Below, piece by piece: positions 21,174-32,200 of a DNA stretch of 64,000 bases (position 1 is its first letter; every line of letters begins with the position of its first letter). Made by a program: the position numbers and the translations under genes. Location of the stretch: contig JAUCBJ010001140.1 in NCBI GenBank assembly GCA_032718475.1, positions 62,001 through 126,000 of the forward strand, in the 5' to 3' direction. The stretch comes from Nemertoderma westbladi (taxonomy: Eukaryota; Xenacoelomorpha; Nemertodermatida; Nemertodermatidae). The notes under the pieces were generated by a model that was not told the origin of the DNA, did no database searches, and saw only the letters and a program-made list of their open reading frames with translations.

Positions 21174-21458
21174 GTTACGACCGTTACAGTCACGGTCGTA
21201 ACACGTTGTCCATTTAAAATGCTTGTGTTTCACTGCGTTACGACCGTGACATTGTCACGGTCGTAACAGGGTCAAAAGTGTCACGGTCGTAACAAAAAGG
21301 AACGGTCTGATACAGCCACCCAGTTGATTACAGCAGTACGGTCTCAACTAATATAAGTTCTGGATAACGTGCAGATTTACAGTTCAAATATCCCGCCTCC
21401 AAAATCAAAGGGATTTTGAGCAATATACAAAACTTCAAGAAAAAGTCACGTTCGTAAC
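21174..21458. promoter_or_regulatory. right cluster of the 14-bp near-palindrome upstream of the transposase
   Basis: Six copies: 21174-21187, 21189-21202, 21237-21250, 21254-21267, 21280-21293 and 21445-21458. The first two are back to back and could form a hairpin. They lie 150-440 bp upstream of the ATG at 21021, so they may serve both as transposase binding sites and as promoter elements (autoregulation is inferred, not seen). Confidence 0.6.
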
Positions 21459-21461
21459 ATT

Positions 21462-21752
21462 TCTATTTCATTTAAAGCAGCGATTAATTATCTCCGATTC
21501 CTGATAATTCAACATTAGAATCGCTTTATTTTATGATATGCACACATAGTAGAGATATTAATGACACAAATGAAAAAGGTACCATGCAGAAATGTTGAAA
21601 GGAATGGAAATGAGGGGTCATAGAGTTAATGAAATTTTATCTAAAAAGGTAACCAAAGTGCTTAAATTTTCACACAAAGTTTCCCAGGCTTCAAAAGGCA
21701 CATATATTACTTTTCAGATCTTTCCGTTACTAAAACCGGAAACTAGAACAAG
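21462..21752. other. probable piggyBac intron
   Basis: AT-rich, no gene. Once the 3.9 kb insertion is removed this becomes an about 0.3 kb spacer between piggyBac exon 1 and the catalytic exon, similar in size to the gene's other intron. Confidence 0.35.
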
Positions 21753-22217
21753 TTAACTACAATGTAGCAAAAAATCCGGTTTCAATTGATCAACTTTAAA
21801 AATCGCCCTGGAAGGGGCCTTTTTCGTGGAATGACCCAGAAGCACATCGCCATCTTCACCATATAAGCATGTTTGACTTTTAGAGGGATTCTTTTTTTTC
21901 TTCCAGACCCACTTCCGTTCCGGTTTACGTTTATCCTTTAAACATTCCGAGCTACTGGTAGAAACATCCGGTTGTACGACTACCGGTACATCAGAATCAG
22001 GAACAACGACATGAATGTTCGCCTCAGGAACTATACCTATGGGATTTACCGGTACCGGTACTTCGACTTCATTAGGACTAATGTTATAAATCTCATCATT
22101 TACCCCTACCGGTAGGCCTAGATTTATTCCAGGATCATTCTCCACTACAAACTCAGTGTCTGAGTCATTCATCAAGTTATCGATAAAGCTTTCGGTGTCA
22201 CTTTCAACTTGGTCCAA
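21753..22217 (-). CDS. probable N-terminal exon of the piggyBac transposase
   Basis: A 154-codon ORF starting at ATG 22217-22215. It is acidic at the start (DQVESDTESFIDNLMNDSDT), low-complexity Val/Pro in the middle, and ends with RKPERKWVWKKKKNPSKSQT and FKVDQLKPDF. Acidic, Ser/Asp-rich heads followed by a basic W-W segment are usual for piggyBac N-termini, and it lies upstream of, and on the same strand as, the catalytic exon at 17542. The exact donor site is unclear; the last codons before the stop at 21753 may be intronic. Exon-2 sequence resumes at MTLLDFEDNCIPVEVF. Assignment to the same gene is an inference. Confidence 0.55.
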   Translation of the reverse strand: MDQVESDTESFIDNLMNDSDTEFVVENDPGINLGLPVGVNDEIYNISPNEVEVPVPVNPIGIVPEANIHVVVPDSDVPVVVQPDVSTSSSECLKDKRKPERKWVWKKKKNPSKSQTCLYGEDGDVLLGHSTKKAPSRAIFKVDQLKPDFLLHCS

Positions 22218-22261
22218 TAAAGCAAAAGCATCGTCATAATCACTGAGACAAAAATATTTCT

Positions 22262-22830
22262 TCCTGGCTACCTGGCTACCGGTACTGGGATATGCTTATT
22301 TATGACAGCAGGTGTATCTACCTACCGTACATACATGATGACAGACGATAAGGGCCACAAAGGGTACTGCAGTACCGGTACAAAACAATGCAGTGACAAC
22401 CAATATAATTAGCGGTATAGGCCTACTGGCTACTGGTACTGGGATATGCTTATTTATGACAGCAGGTATATCTACCTAACACTGTACCGTACATACATGA
22501 TGACAGACTATAGGGGCCGCAAAGGGTACTGCAGTACCGGTACAAAACAACGCAGTGACAACCAATATAATTAGCGGTATAGGCCTACTGGCTACTGGTA
22601 CTGGGATATCCTTATTTATGACAGCAGGTGTATCTACCTAACACTGTACCGTACATACATGATGACAGACTATAGGGGCCGCAAAGGGTACTGCAGTACC
22701 GGTACAAAACAACGCAGTGACAACCAATATAATTAGTGGTATAGGCCTACTGGCTACCGGTACTAGGATATGCTTATTTATGACAGCATGTGTATCTACC
22801 TACCGTACATACATGATGACAGACGATAAG
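22262..22830 (+). repeat. 162-bp minisatellite, about 3.5 copies
   Basis: The word (A/G)GGATATG/C ... TTATTTATGACAGCA recurs at 22287, 22441, 22603 and 22765 (spacing 154, 162, 162). Each unit contains GGGTACTGCAGTACCGGTAC and AACCAATATAATTAG. It starts 45 bp upstream of the piggyBac exon 1 ATG, i.e. where the promoter would be expected. Confidence 0.85.
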
Positions 22831-22846
22831 GGCTGAATGAGAACAA

Positions 22847-23239
22847 CCCCTTTGATGACACCAGGTACACCTGTGTCCAAACATGAAAAACGACACAAGG
22901 CAGTTATCAGACAACATTTATTGTAACCAAAAGTCAATGAGTATCATCATTTATTATCTAACATCACTTTTTTTTCGAAAAGGTTATCAACAACGTAGTC
23001 AAGGTTCTTTTTGAGAAGCTTTTTTCATGGTTGAGCGGATCCAAAATTTATGGGCGCAAAAAAAAAACAAAAAAAAACAACCACCTCAACACATTGTGGC
23101 ATAAATAAATCAATATTTACAAAACAACATCTATACTACACGAAAATTATTATATTCTTGACATTCATGCAGGTATGTTACCAGCATACGTGTTTATTTT
23201 TATGGTACACCAGTGTACCAGTGCAGTGTCCTCAAGGGG
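22847..23239. mobile_element. MITE with CCCCTTTGA... ends (393 bp)
   Basis: Left CCCCTTTGATGACACCAGGT and right (reverse complement) CCCCTTGAGGACACTGCACT GGTACACTGG are related inverted ends; flanks are ACAA and TTAA, so a TTAA duplication is possible but imperfect. The interior has A-rich runs and no gene. A matching end lies at 15440-15471. Confidence 0.5.
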
Positions 23240-23243
23240 TTAA

Positions 23244-23878
23244 GATTCAGATGGGGGTGGGGTTGTACTGAATTAAGACATAAAAAATATCTTGTATTTT
23301 TGATATTATTTTTTGTTATTTATGCTAGCTAGTGTTTTTTCCAAGTATCTATTGTAAATTAAATGCTAAATTAAATTAAATTGCTAAATTTAGATTTTTT
23401 GGTCGTTTCCCAATCTCTGATTAGATTAGATTATTTTATAATTTTTTTGGTATGTGATTGATTGGTCTTTCAATTGACCATAGCTAGTGTTTTTTTGGAA
23501 GCCAGTGTTTTTTTAAACATTGTGTTTTTACTAGCAAATTAATGAAGAAGGACAAAAGCAAATAAATAGTTGATAATTGGTTAATCTTGTGGAATGTTTA
23601 TTGTTTATAATGTTTTCAATAATGATGATGAGTACCGGTACACTACAGTTCTATAATTTAGCTATTATGTAGCAGTTTGAATTCTTTCACAGCAGATTCT
23701 CTCTAATCACTGTCTGGGAGTGGGCTTTGGATCGATTATTTACAAATATATTTACGAGAGAGCGAAAAAGTAATTCTTGTAATTTGATCACTATGTGAAG
23801 GATAACTGATTACTTAGGTTAGAGTCGAAATTGCTTCTTTGCGGAACTGAAAGGTTTTTTCAAGCAAATCTTCAACGG
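23244..23878. other. non-coding, nothing recognised
   Basis: T-rich sequence with several GCTAGTGTTTTTT-like repeats (23325, 23485, 23505); no gene or element end identified. Confidence 0.35.
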
Positions 23879-23945
23879 TTAGGCCCCCCTCACACGGAGC
23901 AACTTGTTTCTGCAACTTGTTTCTGAAACAAGTTGCTGGACCCCC

Positions 23946-25982
23946 TCACACACAGAAACTTGTTGCTGCAACTTGTTTCCGAAACTTCTTTCTGTGTGTG
24001 TCCTTCGCACTCCTGGAGTAGTTATTGCTGCCTTGCTGCTGTAGGTTGTATAACGTTGATGAAGGCTTCAACTCCTTACGCCAGGTTCCTGGTGTTACAA
24101 CACCTGTTGCAGTGTTCTCGGTGTCAGTTGTCCCATTAGGTGCATAGATCTGCCTTCGCTTTGACATCAAAAAATTATGGAGCACAGTAATACATTCAAC
24201 TACTGTTTGTGCCTTCTCAGGACTCAAGTTGATGGGGCTTAAGATCACACGAAATTGGGTGGCGAGAATCCCAAAGCAGCTTTCGACCATGCGGCGTGCT
24301 CTGCTCAACCTGTAGTTGAAGACTCTTTGAGCAATATCTTTGGTTTTAAAAGGAAATGGCTTCATCATGTTTTCATGTAGAGCGAAAGCATCATCCGCCA
24401 CAATGACGTAGGGGGAAGAAGTTGACCGCCCAGGAAGCGGGGACGGCAGCGGAAGATTCAATGTCCCCCTTTTAAGTCCATCTGCAAGATTTGTTCCTTA
24501 AGTCCATCTGCAAGATTTGTTCCTCCGAATACCCCACCGTCAGACACCCTGCCATTGCAACCAACATCCACAAAGATAAATTTATATTCAGCGTCAACAA
24601 GGCCGAGAAGTACAATACTGTGACTTCCTTTATAGTTATAGAAATAACTTCCAGCATTGGGGGGACCACGAATTACCACATGCTTTCCATCTAGCGCACC
24701 TATACAATGAGGGAAGTTCTACAGTTGACCATATGCATTCGATATTGCCATCCAATCTGATTGTTCTTTCGGAAACTGGAAAATATAAATATAGAAATTG
24801 TATATTAAATGGGGAATATTTTAGGCTCGTTAAGTCAAGGAATGCCTGTTTACCACCACGGGTGATCTTCCACAGTAAACCCTTCTACTCTGATTCCCAA
24901 GTTGCCTTGGTTCTCATTTATCGACCACTGAAGGTTGAAAGCCGGGTTTGGTATAGGCTGCAGCATTTAAAGCACTTTGCCCAAACAGTGCTGACCACTC
25001 TAGGGATCGAACCAGTGCCTCTTGATTGGATGCCCGGGAATGGCACCACTAGTCCAAACTGCTGCTTTTTACATATTAAAGATTTAATAAAAATTAATAC
25101 GATTAAATACATCATTATTATTAATCACTTTGGCCATTATCGAAGCCCAAGATGACGATGAGGTACTACAGCACACCATCCCAACACCACCACCACCACC
25201 ACCACCAATTTGGTCTATTACAGAAGATGGAATATCAATATCCTCACCTAATGGTACTCAGTACCCATTACATGGACGAGTGGATGGGTCAGGGAACAGC
25301 ACCTGAGACATCGAACATTTGATTAACATTTTTAATTTATACGGTTTATCTTCTAATTTTATTTAGTTCTAGTTAATATCAATTATATATTTATTTTATA
25401 CAATTATTTTAAATTATTTCTAAAAATTTATTACAAACCTTGATCTGTCCCTTCATCTCATTAGCAATTGCATGGCAGACTATGGGAACGATTCCCGAAA
25501 TAGTATTGGGTGGTATGCGAAATAAATACGATAAACTTTCGTAGGAGTCACCTGTGATGAAAAATAATAATAAATTATAAAATTATAAGTAATGTGGTCT
25601 AAAACAAAAATATTTTTCAAAATTGATAGCTAACACGTGACCAATAACATTTATAAAAAAATAAGCCAAAACTAGCTAGTATAATAAATAGATGTCATGG
25701 AAATTACTTTGAAATTTAATTCAACATTATTTTTTTTGTTGACAAAAAAAAGTGTTATTTTTTTGTCAAACTTGTTAACGAGTTTGACAAAAAAAAGTGA
25801 CTTTCCAACAAATAAAATAAATTATTGCACTTACCTGAAACCAAGAAACGAATTGTTAAAGTCAAACGCTCCTTTGCCGAGATGGCATCTCTCATCATTG
25901 TATCCTGCTTTGTAATCTTAGGTCCAATAATGAGTAAAATACTCTCTAGATCTTCAGCAGTCATTCTCAGGAATGAACGCAA
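23946..25982 (-). pseudogene. Harbinger transposase, three exons, two lesions
   Basis: Exon 1 to 25835 (RSFLRMTAEDLESILLIIGP ... TIRFLVSG, donor TTTCAG/GTAAGT), exon 2 25551-25439 (DSYESLSYLFRIPPNTISGI), exon 3 from 24775 (acceptor TTTTCCAG). Exon 3 has the first catalytic Asp in CIGALDGKHVVIRGPP, the second in VDVGCNGRVSDGG, and the third acidic site near VEC/NYRLSRARRMVESCFGIL, the order of DDE_Tnp_4. Two lesions are clear: TAG at 24719-24721 where a Trp codon is expected before NFPHCIGALDG, and a 26-bp tandem duplication (24472-24497 and 24498-24523) that shifts the frame between GGTNLADGLK and NLPLPSPLPG. The exon 1 start and the last splice junction are uncertain. Confidence 0.8.
24790..25085 (-). 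mobile_element. tRNA-derived SINE in a Harbinger intron
   Basis: On the minus strand GGACTAGTGGTGCC (25055-25042, A-box-like) is followed 29 bp later by GGTTCGATCCC (25013-25003, a perfect B-box), then about 200 bp of unrelated tail. This is the layout of a pol III SINE head. It lies between exons 2 and 3 of the Harbinger gene. Exact ends are not clear. Confidence 0.55.
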
Positions 25983-26711
25983 CTGCTGTGGATCTTGTTA
26001 TGCTATGGCTAGTTCTCTCATGAGAGCTCCGTGAGCTCCCAAAGTTTGACGTCCCTGGATTCATGGGCGAACCCAGTGCCGTCTCTTCTCCCTTTGGTAG
26101 TGGTTGAAAACCACAATGGATGCCGCAACACGACGACGTTGATGGTCTATTCGAGACATAGACCTGTAGTTGATACGGAGTGTTTGTTTAAAATATATAA
26201 TGCATAAATTGTACAGGGGAATCAAAATTTGTGCCAGCTATGAAATACAGAGAGATGTTGGTAATATTATTATATTTTTACAATCACATGAAATTTTCAC
26301 TGTGTTCACTAAGTAATGTTTGCCCTCAGGATAGCTAATAAATTACGGATGTACACCTATTGTTTAGAACGCTTTGGATAAAATATGAACAAACCCAACC
26401 GCTAATATGTGATAAAAAACCGTTCTGGAAAATAATTTCACTAATGCAACTCTAGATATTTAACAAAAAATTGTCTTGATAACACAGGAATATTGCTAGG
26501 TTTATTATTACAGTAGCTACAGTATTATTTGAAAATAATCGTTATTTTCTTCAGCAACAAGTTTCTGTGTGTGAGGGGGGTCCAGCAACAAGTTGCAGAA
26601 ACAAGTTTCAGAAACAAGTTGCAGATACAAGTTTCTGTGTGTGAGGGGGTCCAGCAACAAGTTTCAGAAACAAGTTGCAGAAACAAGTTGCTCCGTGTGA
26701 GGGGGGCCTTA

Positions 26712-27410
26712 GTAAATTTTAAACGTTTCTTCAACAAATGCGCATAAACAGTCTTGTGAGTCTTCCCTTCCCTTCCTATGTCAAAAGTGGTCAAAAGTCT
26801 TCCTGTGGTAAAGTGAGTTGGTAACAGTTTCATTTTGTAAAACGGCCGCACAGTTTTGGCACCCTTTCCTACCTTTTCTGTTGATAATTTTTGGCAAGTT
26901 TTAGCATCGTCTCGAGGCTATTTGATTACTTTCCAAACGCTTGTAAGTTAAGGATTGAAAGCGAAAATAAATATTCTGACGCACCCAGTACGGATGAGGG
27001 AGGTAAAACAATATATTTCAAATTTCATGCAATCTCATTAAGATTAGTAGAATAATAATTGGTGGCCAAGTCACTGAATTAAGACACAATATTCCAGGAG
27101 ATGGCGTAGGTACGCACCAACGAAGTGGAACTGCAATTACCAATAATATATAAAAATAGCTTTAAAATAAGTTGTTTCAAAATTATAATACTTACTATTG
27201 AAATGAATCATAAAAAAATGTTCTAGAAGACTTTTATTATAAAATCCTTCAAATATATGAAAAATTATTTTAAAAACGTGTGCCTACTAAATTTAGTAGG
27301 TAGAATGCAGCTTTCATGGTCGTATATTTAGTAGGTCATGTACGGACATGCGCAAAATGTACCTATAATTTCCAATAAGATTTAACCGTAAATTTGAAAA
27401 CAATAATAAT
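26712..27410. other. non-coding, nothing recognised
   Basis: AT-rich spacer. ATTTAGTAGG occurs twice (27290, 27328). No gene identified. Confidence 0.35.
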
Positions 27411-28930
27411 GTAGATTTATCACTTATCAAATTCAACGCCCGCAGCCTTCCTGCTAATTTTGATTCTATTTCCCAATGTATTAACCAAATGGCAATACCG
27501 TTTGATATTATAGGAATTTCAGAAACATGGCTTTACGATGACGTACATGTTGTTGAAACATTCAATTTCAGTTCTTACAAACTATTATCAAATTGTCGTA
27601 AAACTAAGGAAAGGGGTGGCGTCGGGCTATATATACATGACTCTGTGGCTGTTAAACCCAGAGATGATATATCACCTAAAAATAGTAATAACCAAATACA
27701 ACAAATAGAAACACTTTTTGTTGAACTTCGCGAAAAAAACAAAAATATAATTGTTGGTGTAATATATAGGCCACCAAACCAATGCATCCAAGATAATATT
27801 ATTGCTCTAAGTAACATACTACAAAAAATAACAGACGAAGGGAAAGTTTGCTAAATCATGGGGGACTTTAATGTTGACATACTTAAAGTTAATGATCATT
27901 CTCAAACTGCTGACTTTTTTAACCTATTAACAACCCATAAATATCACCCTACAATCTCCAAACCAACCCGTATCACTGATACCTCTGCAACTCTCATAGA
28001 CAATATTTTCGTAAATCAAACTTCATCCTCTATAGAACCTGTTATATTAATTATTCCTATATCCGACCACCTGCCAGTATATATGATCAGCACTAGTCCT
28101 ATAACCCCACGAATAAATAACAAAAATAAATATATTTTCCAGAGGCGATATAGCCAACAACAAATTAATACTTTTAATACTAAATTGACCAACACAAACT
28201 GAGAGAGGAGAGCCTTCTTTACTATAATGATCCAAATTTAATGTACACCAATTTCAGTTCGACATACAACTCACTATACAACCCGGGTTAAACTGATAGA
28301 CCCCTCGGCTCCATGGATCACTGAGAGCTTACTTAAATGTTTAAGGAAAAAAGATTGGCTATACGGTGACTCCATGAAATTTAGATCCCCGCATCATACT
28401 CAAAAGATTAAAAATTACCGAAATGCATTACGGGAAATTATCCGTAATGCGAAAATTGAGTTTTTCAAAGTAAATTAGACTCTCAAAAACGCACTCTACG
28501 GAAGCTATGGAAATCAATTAACTTGCTGGTAAATAAAAAGGTGTCTAAAGGTTCAACACCAAAAATAATAACTCACAATTCGCGGACATCTACTGATCCA
28601 ATTGTTATTGCCGATTCTCTTAATGAATTTTATACTAATCTGGGTCATCAATTTGACTCTGCAATACCTTCGACCCCGGGTCTCCCATTGACTACCTAAA
28701 ATAGCCAAGTGGACGTCAACGATTACTAAGATTTGAGGCCATCACACCTGATACAATTTTGAAAGTATGTGATAAACTAAATAGCAAAACTGGTTGTGGA
28801 CATGATGCCATTACTTCCAAAATGGCTCTCTTAACAATCCCGTAAATATTAACCCCATTAACTACTATAATTAACTGTTCACTATTAACCGGAGTATTCC
28901 CAGATGTTCTAAATATAGGTAGGGTTGTTG
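27411..28930 (+). pseudogene. CR1/Jockey-like LINE, 5' part (endonuclease and start of RT)
   Basis: Plus-strand reading gives an AP-like endonuclease: IIGISETWLYDD, GGVGLYIHDS, VGVIYRPPN up to 27854, then after one stop MGDFNVDIL ... TRITDTSATLIDNIFVN ... PISDHLPVYM to 28202. Past that, several frames retain RT N-terminal matter (KLWKSINLLVNKK, DSLNEFYTNLGHQF, CGHDAITSKM, GVFPDVLNIGRV). Many stops. The element continues at 33211 after a 4.3 kb insertion. Confidence 0.75.
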
Positions 28931-29234
28931 CAGCAGACCTCGCCCCCCCCCCCCCCCCCCCCCCTTATTTATCGGTCTAAATCTTTATACAGTATATATT
29001 ATCCGTTTGTGTATAAATTGAACTCGTACTGTACTTAGTATAAGTAGTATTAACATTTAACATGACGTAATTATTATCGGCAGCCATTTTGGCAACTTCC
29101 GGTTGCTTACTTATGTCTCGGTGCTACCGGTAACTGTGTTATTGTGTCTTTATGTGTATCATCACATTCATTATCATGTTAGGCCTAGTGCTGTAGTTGA
29201 TTACATATATCAAGCTGAGACACTACGCTCCACC

Positions 29235-32200
29235 GTAACTATATGTAACCCACTACTACTACTAGGATCGGCATGCTGCATTGCAGCTGCATTTTTAAGA
29301 ATGCTGTGCCGGCTTGTCAACAAAATTGCACCGCCACAACTCCCTATCACCCATGACATTTGCTAGATCATCCGCATCTTTAAGGCCAGTGTCCTTTAAG
29401 ATGCGTCTCAAGAAAGTCATGGGCTGTCCACCATGCTTATTCACTCCATGAGGCTGCCAAAGTACAAGATTATGCACTGGCTGGTCCTCACGGCGAAAGC
29501 AATGTCCTGCAAAGCGGAGGCGATTTTGTTCTAGTGTCAAGCTTGGGGGAACCAATGAGACACCTCCAATGTTATATAGTGTCTGGTTGGAGATGTGTGC
29601 ATTGTACTTGACACAATGTACCCGGCGTAGCATTCTTGTGAATGTGCCATCCAGAGATTTGGTGTCCTCTGCAGTTAGAGCCCAGCATGGACTCCCGTAG
29701 AGGAGTACTGGAACTACTGCTGCTCTAAATAATCGGACCTTAAGTTTCCGATTAATTCTAGGTGACTTCCAAATCCTGGAAAGCCTATTCAAGGCTGCCC
29801 ATGCCTTTCCCTTACGTATTCGAAGGTCCTCACCTGACTTCCGGATCCATGATCCCAGGTAACAGAAGTCGTCCACATGCTCAAGCATACCATCCTTTGA
29901 GCTTATGCTCATCCGATCAGAGACTTGCTGAGGACTTTCAAAGTTGACTGTCAGAATTTTGGTCTTTCTGGAGTTAATAAAAAGACCAACACTAGAAGCA
30001 GCATGTTCTAATGAGCTGAGGAGCAGTTGGGCTCCCTCTAATGATTCTGAGAGTACTCCTAAGTCATCAGCAAAGTCTAGATCAGTTAGGTACTTGGCAG
30101 GATTTCCTCGACTTCTGGAGCCAGTAGGTGGAGTTATCATCACCCCATCATCATTATGATGATCTAAGGACATGCGTAGAACATAGTCAACCACAATAAT
30201 GAACAAGAATGGTGCAAGTGTGTCTCCTTGGAGGACGCCCCATAACACTTCAAATGGTTCTGTGTCACCGTCAACAGTAGACACAAATGTTGTCGAACCA
30301 TCGTATACTGATCTGATTGCTGCAATAATTTCATCAGGAATCCCATATAATGAAAGTATGCTGAACATACGTGAGCGAGAGACTGAATCAAAGGCCTTGA
30401 AGAAGTCAACAAAGATAACAGCCAGATGCCTGTCTTTCTTTTTTGATAACTCTTCAATTATCCTTCTAAGTGCCAAAATGGGCTCCATGGTCCCACGACC
30501 TTTACGGAACCCATTCTGATTTCCACGTAGCAGTCTCTCAATGGGATCCCTGATGCGATTTAATAGAATTCTATTGTATAGTTTTGCAGCAATCGAGATC
30601 AATGAGATTCCCCGAAAAGAACCATAGAGTGTTAGGTTGCCCTTCTTGGGAACTGGCACCAACTTATTTGTTTTCATTTCTTGTGGGACTCTTGTTGTAC
30701 GGTACATGTCTACTATGATGGGATAGATGAGCTTTAAACACTCAGGTATTTTAAAGACCTCAGGGGGAACACCATCTACTCCACTGGCACGATTGGTCTT
30801 AATGCTCTTTGCAGCAGCCTTCACTTCTGCAAAGGAGATATCGCCAATGGGAATATCTGGGAGTACAGACTCAGACACTTTTACTTCTATAAAGTTATCA
30901 GGCAATACCCTGTCATTATTGAGGAGCTTTTCAAAGTGGGCTTTCCAACCATTGAGGCGATTGGCTGGTGATTCAGCCTTAACCTTGGTGGTTGGTTGGC
31001 TTTTCCGCCCAGTAAGCAGATTGATCGATTTCCATGCCTGGGATGATTGCCTGCTGTCGTCAGCATCATTGATGGCATCAACCTGTTGGTTTATTAGCTC
31101 CTGTAGATTAACAGAGTACTGCCTGTTCAGGGACCTAGATGCAGCCTTAACTGCATTCTTGGCCGCTGTAGTCTGTTTGAGTCGGGACTCTTTCTGCGCC
31201 TTATGAAGGTCATTTCGGCACTTCTGAATTTTGTTGTCAGTCCAGGGGGCCCTTTTCCTGTTTCGAGGGTATACAGGAACTGTTTCTGCAGCTGCTAACT
31301 TAACTGCTTCTGTAAAGGCAGTGTAGCCCTCACAGTGATCTGCCGCCTCAGAGGCAAGAGCCTCATACCTGTTGCTCAGCTGTAGTGTGAAGCTGGATCT
31401 CACACTTGGCTGTTGCAACAGAGAGGACCAGTCATGCCGTGGCAAGGCAGATTTCGTTGTTCTGCTAGCACGCAGACTAAGTCTTACCTTGGCCACAATA
31501 AGGCGGTGATCACTGGAGAAGGGTCAAAGTGTAAATGCATTACAGTCTTGTATAGAGCTCCTGTATTTCCTACGAAACAGAATATGGTCTATCTGGGACT
31601 TGTGACCACTGGGTCCACTATGAGTCCATAGCTTTCCAGTTCGCTTCTTGAACTGGGTTCCAGCCGAAAACAATCCATTTCCAGAGATAAAATCCTGAAG
31701 ATGGACAGAATTTCGGTTAACACTATTGCTATAGACCCAGGGCGATGTAGGTGATTGATGCAGACTTGCATTAAAGTCTCCCAGGAATGTTAAGAATGCA
31801 TGCTGATCCACTCCATCAGTTGCTGCTTGTAGATTGTGGTAGAAATTTTCCACCTCCTCTACAGGGGCAACACTAGTTGGAGAGTAGCACACAATCAGAA
31901 CCACCTTAGGAAACTTCTTAGCCAGTCTTCCAGAACATGAGAAGTGGCAACGGATGATGCGGTTAGAGATTTGGTCTATTTTGTCCAATGCTGCATGTGC
32001 AGTTGGATTCATCAATAGACCAATTCCACCATTGCCACTATCATCTGCTGACGCGAGGGCGAGTCGCCAACCGCCCCCCATGTCCTTAATCAGAATCTCA
32101 TCAGTCTGTCCAGTCTGCATTCGGTGCTCTTGAACACCCACTGCGCTAAGAGAAAGCTTATCTGCAAAGGCAGTCAGCTCACCTTGTCGCATTGGGGACC

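Larger units (their letters stand above)
17537..21458 (-). mobile_element. 3.9 kb element with an unclassified DDE-like transposase, inside the piggyBac gene
   Basis: Left end GTCACGTTCGTAACTTTTTG at 17537 and right end (reverse complement) GTTACGAACGTGACTTTTTC at 21458 form imperfect inverted repeats; both are flanked by ATT (17534-17536, 21459-21461), a possible 3-bp duplication. Inside are eight more copies of GTyACGnnCGTrAC, clustered near both ends, and one two-exon gene on the minus strand (18803-21021). Removing it brings the piggyBac catalytic exon next to an AATAG acceptor-like site and about 290 bp from exon 1, which supports these borders. The superfamily is not certain. Confidence 0.55.
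23882..26708 (-). mobile_element. PIF/Harbinger transposon (2.83 kb)
   Basis: Ends GGCCCCCCTCACACGGAGCA (23882) and the complementary TGCTCCGTGTGAGGGGGGCC (to 26708) are perfect inverted repeats, flanked by TTA at 23879-23881 and 26709-26711, the 3-bp duplication of Harbinger elements. Both subterminal regions are packed with AACTTGTTTC/GAAACAAGTT words, and a second internal copy of the CCCCCTCACAC end occurs near 23942 and 26565/26643. The transposase gene inside is on the minus strand; the Myb-like partner gene normally carried by Harbinger was not found. Confidence 0.9.

Noticed and set aside
30727-31206. 159-codon plus-strand ORF
   Set aside because: Lies antisense to the LINE reverse transcriptase and has no motif of its own; same for similar plus-strand frames at 43694-44983.
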